A DNA stretch of 64,000 bases from Aeoliella mucimassa (GTDB lineage: Bacteria > Planctomycetota > Planctomycetia > Pirellulales > Lacipirellulaceae), in contig NZ_CP036278.1 in NCBI RefSeq assembly GCF_007748035.1, positions 2,976,001 to 3,040,000 of the forward strand, written 5' to 3'. Below are positions 37,962 through 46,017 of the stretch, piece after piece; the stretch's first letter is position 1, and every line of letters begins with the position of its first letter. Under the pieces are notes generated by a model, which saw only the letters and a list, made by a program, of their open reading frames with translations, searched no databases and had not been told where the DNA came from. The translations under genes and the position numbers were made by a program.

Positions 37962-38028
37962 TGCCAGAGGGGACGCATTTACAATGGATGCGGTCCATCC
38001 CGTAATCTACTTAGCGTAACCTCTGGCA
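37962..38028. repeat. Inverted repeat in the leader of the DUF3634-like gene
   Basis: TGCCAGAGG at 37962-37970 is the exact reverse complement of CCTCTGGCA at 38020-38028, separated by 49 bp. The right arm ends seven bases before the ATG at 38035 and no ribosome binding site is visible there, so the structure may affect initiation. It may also be a terminator-like element of the sigma/anti-sigma unit. Confidence 0.5.
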
Positions 38029-38034
38029 TTTCTT

Positions 38035-38349
38035 ATGGCTTTCGGTCCGTACATGTTGTTTGTGCTGATTGCAGGTGCCATGGTGCTTTACGCGATATGG
38101 ACCTCGGCTAATCCGAGCTGGCCAATTCGCATCGTGGTTACCACGGAAGGGATGGTGGAATGCCGTGGGCTTCCCCGACAGCGGGTGCCACGGTTTGCCG
38201 AGTTCTTTGAGCAGCACGTGCAGGCGGAGCCAAAGTTGGTGGTGTTGGCTTGCCGAGACGCAGGGGGAGGCCTTCGTACCAGTTTCCGGGGACACATCGA
38301 CGCCGGAACGAAGCAACGCATCCGCAACTACATGCTGGCCGAGCTGTAA
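38035..38349 (+). CDS. Small membrane-anchored DUF3634-like protein
   Basis: This 104-aa protein has one N-terminal transmembrane helix (YMLFVLIAGAMVLYAIW) and a small cytoplasmic domain with the pattern GMVECRGLPRQRVPRFAEFF and RTSFRGHIDAGTKQRIRNYM, resembling DUF3634. No biochemical role is known for the family. No clear Shine-Dalgarno sequence precedes the ATG at 38035. It seems to be a single gene. Confidence 0.75.
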   Translation: MAFGPYMLFVLIAGAMVLYAIWTSANPSWPIRIVVTTEGMVECRGLPRQRVPRFAEFFEQHVQAEPKLVVLACRDAGGGLRTSFRGHIDAGTKQRIRNYMLAEL

Positions 38350-38644
38350 TCTCGCTGTCCTTCTGGGCCCTTCTGGTTGCTGGCGACAACTCCCCTGTGC
38401 GACCCGCACTTTCGTTACCGGTGGCCCTGTGGCCCTGGTTTTCCCAGCCCGCAAGAATTCTCAGGTAAAATTCTGGCACGTGGCAACCGATGGCTAATAT
38501 TTGTAAGCCCAAAGGGCCGCAGCTTCCAACTAGCAACGCTGTTCCAGCTCGGATTTGTCCAGGCCGCGCAATCGTTGTCGGAACGCCCCTTAAGGCAGCA
38601 CCCCGCCCTCCTTCTGTAAGCCACCGCGACCGGAGCCACCCGCC

Positions 38645-38875
38645 ATGCTCGAAACCGTCCACGAAGTCCCACAGCTGATTGCCCGCATTTCTGCAGCCCT
38701 CGAATCGAGTCCCTACATTTCGCCTGGAAAGGTTCGTGTTGAGTCGGGCGAGGAAGGCGAGGTTCGGCTGCATGGTCGGGTGCAGACCTTTTTTGAGAAG
38801 CAAATGGCTCAAGAGTCGATTCGCCATCTCGCTGGCGAGAGCCGCATCCACAACATGGTAGAAGTTACTTGGTAG
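38645..38875 (+). CDS. Small BON-domain-like protein
   Basis: This 76-aa protein matches the single BON domain pattern: an N-terminal helix (LIARISAALES) followed by strands with KVRVESGEEGEVRLHGRVQTFFEKQMAQESI and a last strand IHNMVEVTW. BON domains bind phospholipid or peptidoglycan in osmotic-stress proteins. No signal peptide or lipobox is seen, so this copy is probably cytoplasmic. It stands alone between intergenic stretches of 295 and 156 bp with no obvious promoter. Confidence 0.8.
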   Translation: MLETVHEVPQLIARISAALESSPYISPGKVRVESGEEGEVRLHGRVQTFFEKQMAQESIRHLAGESRIHNMVEVTW

Positions 38876-39031
38876 GTAGCTCGCCTTGCATCGCTCGGGT
38901 GTTTTCAAGCCGCACTGGGCGTGCCTGCTTAACGTGGGTAGTTCCGCGAAAGCGTAGGTTGGTGCTATCATCATAAGGTACGCGAGTGTTCTCCTCGTGT
39001 TGATGGCACCACCCCACTGCGGCTTTGATTC

Positions 39032-40417
39032 ATGCTACGCACCCTGGCACGCTGGCTCGGCCTCACAGACGATCGCGCCGAACGTCTTCCCCACGTGACT
39101 CGGGAATGGCGCGAGATGCTGCGTCGCCATATCTGGCAGTATCAGTACCTCAGCAGTCGTCATCGCCTGCGGGTGGATGAAGTCGTTTGCCGCATGGTCG
39201 GAGAACACCGCTGGACCGGAGGTTCCGGTTATGAGGTGACCGACGAGATGCGAGTGGTTATTTCTGGCATCGTCGGGCTGATGTCGCTTGGTCTCGATGA
39301 GCCCTATACGTTCCCGCGGGTGCCGGAGATTATTCTCTATCCCAAGGGGTTTTTTGCCACGAGCGAGCAGATGTCGGCCTGGAGTTCCCATCCCGTGCTC
39401 GGCTCGAACCTCAATCAGCCCCGCTTGGGAGAAGCCTGGCAGTGGGGTCCCATCGTGCTGGCCTGGGATCGCATCGTCGATCCTTTCGACAACAGTGGTT
39501 GGCACGTTAACGTGGTGATTCATGAGTTTACGCATCACCTCGACGGCTTGGATGGCGATATGGAGGGAATGCCTCCGCTGGAGTCTTCGGAGCTCGAGCA
39601 CGAATGGCACCGAGTCACCGAGCTCGATTACTTGCAGCTGGTAGGCGAAGCCAGGCGAGGAGAGCAAGGGCTGCTGAGCCATTACGGGGCGACGAACCGT
39701 GCAGAGTTTTTCGCGGTCGCCAGCGAGGTGTTCTTTGATCACCCGCACGATCTTCGCGACGAGCATCCCCATCTATACGAAGTGCTAGCGAAGTTCTTTC
39801 GGCAAAGCCCTGCCGATTTCCTGCCGCGCGACGCTCAGCCGCCAATTCATCGACGTGGCCGCACCGCCTGGCGTCGACCTCGCAGGTACCGGCCCGCTCC
39901 ACAGCTCGAGATCGATCCCTTCGTACGAGGGCTTTCACAATATCAGGAGCAAGATTACCGCGGTGCGGTGGCCTCATTCAGCGAGGTGATTTCCAGCGAT
40001 CCCGAAGATGGCGAAGCGTACACATCGCGAGGACTCGCGTATCTCGGACTTCAGCAATGGAACGAAGCACTAAGCGATGCCAATCAGGCTCTAGAGTTTG
40101 ACGATAGCGACTACGACGCGCAGCTAGTACGAGGCTGTGCCTTGGTGCGATGCGGAGAACTGAAGCCCGGCATCCAATGCCTGCGGTACGCGGTGGAGCA
40201 TACGAATTCATCTCTCGCCAACGCCCACTTAGGGTGGGCTTATCTCAAGCAGAACGAACCTCGTAAGGCCCTGCACCATCTTTCTCTTGCCCACGCGATC
40301 GAGCCGTACGATGCGCAAACCTTGCGATGGCGGGCGGAAGCTCATCTTCAAATGGGCGATGAGAAGCAAGCGGAAGACGATCGTCAGCGGGCCGACCGGC
40401 TCGACCCGACGGATTAG
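39032..40417 (+). CDS. MtfA-like zinc peptidase fused to TPR repeats
   Basis: This 461-aa protein joins two parts. Residues 1-270 match the MtfA/peptidase M90 family: YPKGFFATSEQ, GPIVLAWDRI and the zinc motif HEFTHHLD (H164) with NRAEFFAVASEVFF as downstream ligand region. Residues about 290-455 are tetratricopeptide-like repeats (GLSQYQEQDYRGAVASFSEVISSDPEDGEAYTSRGLAYLGLQQWNEALSDANQALEF and following). E. coli MtfA, which acts on the Mlc regulator, ends after the peptidase domain. The TPR extension may bring substrates or partners. The cytoplasm is the likely location (no signal peptide). Confidence 0.88.
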   Translation: MLRTLARWLGLTDDRAERLPHVTREWREMLRRHIWQYQYLSSRHRLRVDEVVCRMVGEHRWTGGSGYEVTDEMRVVISGIVGLMSLGLDEPYTFPRVPEIILYPKGFFATSEQMSAWSSHPVLGSNLNQPRLGEAWQWGPIVLAWDRIVDPFDNSGWHVNVVIHEFTHHLDGLDGDMEGMPPLESSELEHEWHRVTELDYLQLVGEARRGEQGLLSHYGATNRAEFFAVASEVFFDHPHDLRDEHPHLYEVLAKFFRQSPADFLPRDAQPPIHRRGRTAWRRPRRYRPAPQLEIDPFVRGLSQYQEQDYRGAVASFSEVISSDPEDGEAYTSRGLAYLGLQQWNEALSDANQALEFDDSDYDAQLVRGCALVRCGELKPGIQCLRYAVEHTNSSLANAHLGWAYLKQNEPRKALHHLSLAHAIEPYDAQTLRWRAEAHLQMGDEKQAEDDRQRADRLDPTD

Positions 40418-40450
40418 GGAATCGACAACGATTAAACAAAGGACTTAGCG

Positions 40451-40954
40451 ATGGAACTCAAACCACACTTGCTGTTCATGCTCGAAGCTGCACGCACTAA
40501 TACGTTGCAGCAACTTGAGACACTGACAAAGCCAGAGGAGTGGTTCTACCAACCAACCGCAGGGGCGAACCATCCGCTCTGGATCATGGGACACCTGGCC
40601 ATGGCCGATAATCGCTTCGCCTGGAGATTCCGCGAAGCAACCGACTATAAGCCAGAAGGATACGCCGAATTGTTCTGGATCGGCACCAGCCCGGTCAGTG
40701 ATGCCAGCTTGTATCCCGCCGTCGAAGAGGTGCGGAATTACCTGGACGACCGCCGGAGCAACCTGCTTTCGGTGGTCGAGGGACTCACGGAGGAAGAAAT
40801 CGCCGCGCCGATGCCGCCGCTGGAGGGGAACCACCCGATGAACAGTGTTCCGTGTCACGGATCGTGGTTGTATTATGCAGCCATGCACGAAATGGTGCAT
40901 GCGGGGCAACTAACTGTCTGCCGTCGTGGACTCGGCCAAAGCCCGCTGCGATAG
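40451..40954 (+). CDS. DinB-like four-helix protein
   Basis: This 167-aa protein has the DinB/YfiT-like four-helix pattern with a metal-binding triad: GHLAMADNRF and HEMVHAGQL supply histidines. Family members include metal-dependent thiol (bacillithiol or mycothiol) transferases and uncharacterised stress proteins. A tryptophan-rich segment (WFYQPTAGANHPLW) is typical. AAGGA lies before the ATG. It starts 33 bp after the MtfA-TPR gene and may be co-transcribed with it. The true substrate is unknown. Confidence 0.82.
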   Translation: MELKPHLLFMLEAARTNTLQQLETLTKPEEWFYQPTAGANHPLWIMGHLAMADNRFAWRFREATDYKPEGYAELFWIGTSPVSDASLYPAVEEVRNYLDDRRSNLLSVVEGLTEEEIAAPMPPLEGNHPMNSVPCHGSWLYYAAMHEMVHAGQLTVCRRGLGQSPLR

Positions 40955-41038
40955 GGCAAAACGTGCGAATGGTGGGCAGAGTCGCCTCGACGGAGTAAGC
41001 TGGTAGGAGTTCCCCCTGCCCTTCCCCGCCTAGCCGCG

Positions 41039-41740
41039 ATGCCTGTGCCTGCCTACTGCCAACCATCCGCCTACCAGGCTCTACGAGACGAAATTGCAAC
41101 CATGGAGACCCCGGTCGGCCTGGTGCGCGCTGCATGCGCGATCGCCGCCCACGAAGCGGGGGTGCTTGAGACCGTCCGGACGCTGGAATCGCTCAACGCG
41201 CTAGTACGCACGGTGGAGCATCGCTCGCCGAGCAAGTCGCAAGACGCGTTGATCGCTAACTTGCACGACGTGCTGTTCGACGTCATTCAGCTCACCGGCA
41301 ACGTAGACGACTATTGCAATCCTGAGAATAGTTATCTGCCGAATGTCGTCACAAGTCGACGAGGCTTGCCGATCACCCTGTCGCTGGTCTACTACTACGT
41401 GGCCTGCGAACTGGGCCTTGTCGCCCACGGGGTGAACTCGCCAGGGCATTTTATGGTGGCTGTCGAAACCACCGAGGGGGACCAGCCGACGCTAATGTTC
41501 GTCGACCCGTTCTATGGGGGCTCGCTACTGTCGCTCCCCGAGGCGTTTGAGCGGATTATGCAAGCGACGGGGAAGTTCATCGAGCCCGATCCTCGGTTGC
41601 TGGCTCCGGCAAGCCATCAGGACTGGCTGCGACGTATTATTCTGAATCTCATTGCTATCTTTGCTCGCAACGGCCGTGAGCGAGATCTCCATGCCATGCA
41701 AGAAATGCTGAGTCTGGTGGAGGGGAACCATGTGGAATAA
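41039..41740 (+). CDS. SirB1-type transglutaminase-like protein
   Basis: This 233-aa protein resembles the SirB1 family (transglutaminase-like domain, formerly DUF) with the recognisable LNALVRTVEHRS, YCNPENSYLPNVVTSRRGLPITLSLVYYYVA and GVNSPGHFMVAV segments. The catalytic Cys of real transglutaminases is not evident (a serine or threonine lies in its place, as in other SirB1 proteins), so catalysis is doubtful. The stop of this gene lies 11 bp inside the next gene (41730), pointing to translational coupling to the secreted metzincin. No signal peptide is seen. Confidence 0.8.
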   Translation: MPVPAYCQPSAYQALRDEIATMETPVGLVRAACAIAAHEAGVLETVRTLESLNALVRTVEHRSPSKSQDALIANLHDVLFDVIQLTGNVDDYCNPENSYLPNVVTSRRGLPITLSLVYYYVACELGLVAHGVNSPGHFMVAVETTEGDQPTLMFVDPFYGGSLLSLPEAFERIMQATGKFIEPDPRLLAPASHQDWLRRIILNLIAIFARNGRERDLHAMQEMLSLVEGNHVE

Positions 41741-43517
41741 ACCGATTCGACCATGCGTGTTTGGCTGTTGGCTGATTGCGATGCTAATCTCAGCCACATG
41801 TTGGGCGGATGTTGTGGTGATTGCTAACCGCACTGACCGAAGGATTCCGATCGAGATCAAGTTGCCTGGCGGGGATCCTTGGCAAGTCACGCTTACTCCA
41901 GGGGAGTCTCGTCCCATCTTTGCGGACACCACGAGTACGGTCTCCTTAAACACTGGCGAAGCCATCGCTCAGTACAACCTGCAGCCTGGTGCGGTCTACT
42001 TTATTGGCGCCCGCGACAACGGTACCATCGACCTGCAGCGGATCGGACTCGGCGACGATTCCGCCTTTCTCGCGGGACTGCCAGGCTCGGCGGCAACCAC
42101 GCCCGCCGCGACTATTCCGGTGAAGATACTCGTCGACGACGAGGAGATCACCCGTCGCTCGGTATGGGAAGCAACACTCCGCAAACGCGTCGAAGCTGCC
42201 TCGAAGATCCTGCATCGCCATGCGATGGTGAAGCTCAACGTTGTGGCGGTCGATACCTGGGACTCGAACGATACCGAAAACAACTTCACCAACAGTCTCA
42301 ATGAGTTCGAAGAGGAGGTTGACCCTTTCCCTGGCCAGCTCGCGATTGGATTCAGCAGCCAGTACGAAATCAAGAAGGGACGCATCCACATGGGCGGAAC
42401 CCATGGTGCCCTGCGACCGCACATTTTGCTTCGGGAGTGGTCGCATCTTTCGACGGAGAATGAGAAACTGGAACTACTACTCCACGAACTCGGGCACTAC
42501 CTTGGGGCCGCTCATAGCCCCGAGCCCGATAGCGCCATGCGGCCGGTGCTGGGCGATGGTCAGGCGCGACGGGCTGGATATGTCATTCGTTACGACCCGG
42601 TGAATACGCTCATCATGTCGATGGTCGGCGAGGAAGTGCGTCGCCGACGAGTCGAGAGCTTCGAGGAGATGGCACCTGCGACGCAGCGACGTCTAAAGTC
42701 AATCTACAAGATTCTTGGTTACGCCAAACCCGAAGATCCGGCCGCTGGCGTACTTTCCAGGCAACTGCGCGCCCGACGTGACGACGATCCCACAACAGCG
42801 GCTACCAGAAAAGTGTTGAGCGAAATGACCCAGTTCGCCCGCACGAATCAAAGTCTGTATCCTGCCGACTCCGGGCGTCCTGGGCCCTGGCGGGTAGAGG
42901 GGGAAGAGCTGTTCAATCAACTGGTCCGGTCCGCGGCGAAAGCAGCCACCGAAGTACCCGAGGAACAGCAGGTCAAATCGTTTCTCATGGGCATCGGTAT
43001 CGGCATTGGCGACCCGCAAGAACAATCTCGCCGGCTAACTGCCATCGATCGGCTGGTCAATATAATCGACACGCCAGCCGATCGGTCGATCCGCAAGTCC
43101 TATATCGGGCAGCCAACCGTGCAGAAACGGAACGACTTGGCGCGGCACTTCTCGGTGGCTGCGATGCTCGTAGCCAGTGGTGGTAAAGACTCGGCCGAAG
43201 CGATCAGTATGGCCAAGGAGCTGGTCGATTCGAACCGCGGAACCGGTTTCAGCTTTGCCGATCTGGCGGCCGACAAGTCGGGCATCTACCTGGCTCAGCA
43301 GCTAATGGATGGCAAATTGAAACTCAGTGATGTCGCCAACAACTTTGAGGCGAAGAACTACATCGTTTCTGTCGCCGGCTTCCCTGAAGGAATGACGACC
43401 ATGCAGTTTATCCAGCAATTTGGTGGTCAGAACGACGATCGTTTTAAGCAAATGCAGGAGAGAATCGAGACCGGCATTCAGGGACTCCCCGCTTACAAAG
43501 CTGGCGCAAAACCGTAG
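41730..43517 (+). CDS. Secreted metzincin-type metallopeptidase-like protein
   Basis: This 595-aa protein starts with a signal peptide (CVFGCWLIAMLISATCWA) and has a full metzincin zinc motif HELGHYLGAAH (from residue 252), followed by a plausible Met-turn TLIMSMVGEE. The N-terminal 130 residues look beta-rich; the C-terminal 250 residues are a helical segment of unknown role. No known sub-family is recognised. The start overlaps the upstream SirB1-like gene by 11 bp. It should be exported and might degrade peptides in the envelope or environment. Confidence 0.82.
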   Translation: MWNKPIRPCVFGCWLIAMLISATCWADVVVIANRTDRRIPIEIKLPGGDPWQVTLTPGESRPIFADTTSTVSLNTGEAIAQYNLQPGAVYFIGARDNGTIDLQRIGLGDDSAFLAGLPGSAATTPAATIPVKILVDDEEITRRSVWEATLRKRVEAASKILHRHAMVKLNVVAVDTWDSNDTENNFTNSLNEFEEEVDPFPGQLAIGFSSQYEIKKGRIHMGGTHGALRPHILLREWSHLSTENEKLELLLHELGHYLGAAHSPEPDSAMRPVLGDGQARRAGYVIRYDPVNTLIMSMVGEEVRRRRVESFEEMAPATQRRLKSIYKILGYAKPEDPAAGVLSRQLRARRDDDPTTAATRKVLSEMTQFARTNQSLYPADSGRPGPWRVEGEELFNQLVRSAAKAATEVPEEQQVKSFLMGIGIGIGDPQEQSRRLTAIDRLVNIIDTPADRSIRKSYIGQPTVQKRNDLARHFSVAAMLVASGGKDSAEAISMAKELVDSNRGTGFSFADLAADKSGIYLAQQLMDGKLKLSDVANNFEAKNYIVSVAGFPEGMTTMQFIQQFGGQNDDRFKQMQERIETGIQGLPAYKAGAKP

Positions 43518-43672
43518 CCCAACCGCCAATCAAGCATCCAAAATTGGCACTTTCTACGGCAACAGGCAGGTTTGCGATCCGCGCATCGAGGCACGAAAGT
43601 TTTTTCTGCCGTTTTTCCTGCTTTTCTGATCATATTACGCCCCCCTCGTGGCAATTCCTTTAGCGGAAACTC

Positions 43673-43695
43673 TCGGCCGTGCTAGAGACGGCCGA
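43673..43695. repeat. Short hairpin ahead of the PEP-CTERM gene
   Basis: TCGGCCGT (43673-43680) and ACGGCCGA (43688-43695) can form an 8-bp hairpin with a 7-nt loop, 80 bp before the ATG. No U-run follows; it is likely leader structure or chance. Confidence 0.35.
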
Positions 43696-43775
43696 TGGGG
43701 CCTTGCTGGCGATCTCAGACGAGGTCGTTGCCTCATTCTTATCTTCTTGTCTTGTTTAGCAACGTGGAGGGACTA

Positions 43776-44549
43776 ATGCGACTCTGTTTCACTCTGCTTG
43801 CCATCGGCTTGATGGCGGGTTTTTCAACCTTACAGGCGGGGACCATTGTGCCCGACTTGAGCGACTCCGATGCGTCGCTCGTCTATTCCGACACTGTTGT
43901 CGGCTCGACCATTGCCAATTATTTCGCTCCTACGCTGGCCGATGGCGTAACCCTGGCGGCAAAACTGACGCCGACCCAGGTCGATATCGACATGCCTGCT
44001 GAATCGGCGGTCGCAGTAATCGAAACCGGTGGCACGACCAGCGGTTCCGGCATCTGGCTGCTCGGCGGAGAGTATTGGTTCCTCACCAGCAATGGCAATG
44101 CAGGGGCGTTGCCGGCCGACGCCGATGGCGGCGACAGTGGCATCGGCGTGTCTCTCGGTTCTGCGGTTCCTGGTCAAGAGAACTTGGTGTGGGCATCGTT
44201 CGACGGAGCCAACGGGGGGCTTAAAGGAAGCGTGAATGGCGTGGTCACCGAATACCCGCTGGCCAATGTCGGTGGTGGTTGGAATTGGGGCGGCAACAAG
44301 AGCGTCTCGTTCGGCGAACCCGATCCGACTCTCACTGGTGCCAACTATGGCTGGCGCGGCGGCTTGGTCGACAACCTTACCTCTCCAGCTCTGTACGATA
44401 CCAATAGTGCGGTGAGCCTGGATGGCACGGTTGCATTGGGCCAGATCTACAACACTGTTAGCGCCACGCCGGTTTCGGTGCCTGAGCCCAGCAGTCTGCT
44501 GATCGCGGGCTTGATGGCCGCTGGTCTGATCGCTTACCGTCGCTCTTAA
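43776..44549 (+). CDS. PEP-CTERM-sorted secreted protein of unknown function
   Basis: This 257-aa protein has a signal peptide (CFTLLAIGLMAGFSTLQA) and ends in a PEP-CTERM sorting tail: VPEPSSLLIAGLMAAGLIAYRRS, i.e. the PEP motif, a hydrophobic helix and basic end. The body is a Gly/Ser/Asn-rich beta-type domain with no recognised family. GTGGAGG lies 5 bp upstream of the ATG at 43776. PEP-CTERM proteins are cut by an exosortase and usually placed at the surface; no exosortase gene is in the window. A strong bidirectional terminator follows. Confidence 0.85.
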   Translation: MRLCFTLLAIGLMAGFSTLQAGTIVPDLSDSDASLVYSDTVVGSTIANYFAPTLADGVTLAAKLTPTQVDIDMPAESAVAVIETGGTTSGSGIWLLGGEYWFLTSNGNAGALPADADGGDSGIGVSLGSAVPGQENLVWASFDGANGGLKGSVNGVVTEYPLANVGGGWNWGGNKSVSFGEPDPTLTGANYGWRGGLVDNLTSPALYDTNSAVSLDGTVALGQIYNTVSATPVSVPEPSSLLIAGLMAAGLIAYRRS

Positions 44550-44588
44550 GCTTCGAGCACGACCAAAAAACTTCGACTGGAAAACCAC

Positions 44589-44633
44589 AACGGGCGTCGT
44601 AACGCGATTATGCGTTACGACGCCCGTTTTAAT
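44589..44633. terminator. Bidirectional Rho-independent terminator
   Basis: A perfect 17-bp inverted repeat (44589-44605 with 44612-44628) around a 6-nt loop is followed by a T-rich tail. It lies between the convergent PEP-CTERM gene (ends 44549) and the PfkB-kinase gene (ends 44663), so it can stop both transcripts. Confidence 0.93.
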
Positions 44634-44662
44634 TTTTGCGGGTTCGTCGTCCGATGGAGCGT

Positions 44663-45811
44663 TTATCGCTGCACGCGGGCCGACCCCCCTTGGGCCAAGG
44701 CTTCGACTTCGTCCAAGCGAGCCATCGATACGTCGCCGGTGAAGGTGGTTAGCAACGCCCCATGGGCCCAGCCGAGTCGCAAGCAATCTTCAGGATGGCG
44801 GCCATCGAGCAGGCCGTAAATCAGGCCCGATGCGAAACCGTCGCCCCCACCGATGCGATCGACCACGTCGAGTTGCATCGGCTTCATCGGATTACCAATC
44901 AGCTTTGGCGAATCAGCCGATTTGGGATCGTAGCTGTCGATTTCTTGCGGGAACTTGGCACCGTCGTACCAGAGCACGGCCGACCAATTATGGCGGTTCG
45001 TCGACTGCACTTCACGAAGCGTCGTGGCTACCACTTTCACGTTCGGGTAGTCGGCCTTCACCCGTTCGATCATGGAGAAGAACGCCTTGGGATCGAGCTT
45101 TGAATGCTGCTCGACATCCTGCCCCTCGTAACCGAGGCCCTTTTGCAGATCCTCTTCGTTGCCTATCAGCACGTCGACGTTCTTCACGATGTCGCGGTTC
45201 ATCGCGATGCCCTTCTCTTCCCCGCCAGGCAGGGTCTTCCAGAGCTTCGCCCGGTAGTTCAAGTCGAACGAGGTAACCGCGCCGGCCGCTTTGGCGGCCT
45301 GCATGCCTTCGAGAATCAGGTCGGAAGTCTTCTCGCCGATCGCTGCGTAAATGCCACCCGAGTGGAACCAGCGGATACCGCGGGCAAAGATGGCATTCCA
45401 GTCGAAGTCGCCTGGACCAAGCTGGGCGGCTGCTTCATTCGCGCGATTGTAATACACCACCGGCGGGCGGACGCCGAGACCGCGGTCACTATATACTGTT
45501 GCGATGTTTGGCCCACGGACTCCATCGTGCTTCATGTGCTTGTAGAGCGGGGTCACTCCCATCTCACGCACGCGGGCTTGTACCAACTCGCCGATGCCGT
45601 AGTCGACCATCGCAGTGGCGATCGCGGTCCGCTGACCGAAACAACTCGCCAGGTTCGCTGCGACGTTGTACTCACCACCCGAGACGTGAATCTCAAAGTT
45701 CCGAGCCCGGCGAAACGGTGTCGTTCCCGGATCCAATCGATGCACCAAGGCACCGAGCGAGAGCAAATCGAATTCACATTGATCGGCGGGGAGCAGATTC
45801 AGGACAGCCAT
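44663..45811 (-). CDS. PfkB-family carbohydrate kinase, probably 2-keto-3-deoxygluconate kinase-like
   Basis: This 382-aa protein is a ribokinase/PfkB sugar kinase. N-terminal SGGEYNVAANLASCFG is the sugar-binding signature and the C-terminal DRIGGGDGFASGLIYG is the catalytic-base/anion-hole block (DTxGAGD variant). Overall layout with GGIYAAIGEKTSDLILEG and FDLNYRAKLW resembles 2-dehydro-3-deoxygluconokinase, which phosphorylates KDG in uronate and Entner-Doudoroff-type pathways. The substrate is an inference. The ATG at 45811 is chosen over 45820. Its neighbours include other pentose-phosphate and uronate-type genes a few kb away. Confidence 0.85.
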   Translation of the reverse strand: MAVLNLLPADQCEFDLLSLGALVHRLDPGTTPFRRARNFEIHVSGGEYNVAANLASCFGQRTAIATAMVDYGIGELVQARVREMGVTPLYKHMKHDGVRGPNIATVYSDRGLGVRPPVVYYNRANEAAAQLGPGDFDWNAIFARGIRWFHSGGIYAAIGEKTSDLILEGMQAAKAAGAVTSFDLNYRAKLWKTLPGGEEKGIAMNRDIVKNVDVLIGNEEDLQKGLGYEGQDVEQHSKLDPKAFFSMIERVKADYPNVKVVATTLREVQSTNRHNWSAVLWYDGAKFPQEIDSYDPKSADSPKLIGNPMKPMQLDVVDRIGGGDGFASGLIYGLLDGRHPEDCLRLGWAHGALLTTFTGDVSMARLDEVEALAQGGSARVQR

Positions 45812-45852
45812 AGGATCCAAGCGATAGTGGGAGTTGAATTGTCAAAGCCGCA

Positions 45853-46011
45853 TTATCGCAGGCAGTGACCGAGTGTCAAAACCCAGATACCCTCAATTCC
45901 CTCTGTTTTATAGGCATGAATGCGGCCATCAGCTCCGATAAACGCAAAGCCAGTTTCCGATTTTGAAACGCCGGCTGTAAACTTATCGCGAACCGTGGTG
46001 ATACGAAGCAC
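45853..46011 (-). CDS. Possible small ORF downstream of the metzincin gene
   Basis: A GTG at 46011, six bases after the stop of the peptidase gene, opens a 52-aa frame containing GFAFIGADGRIHAYKTE. It may be a small peptide gene, a relic of a propeller-type protein, or chance. It has no clear ribosome binding site. Confidence 0.2.
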   Translation of the reverse strand: MLRITTVRDKFTAGVSKSETGFAFIGADGRIHAYKTEGIEGIWVLTLGHCLR

Positions 46012-46017
46012 TGCCTA

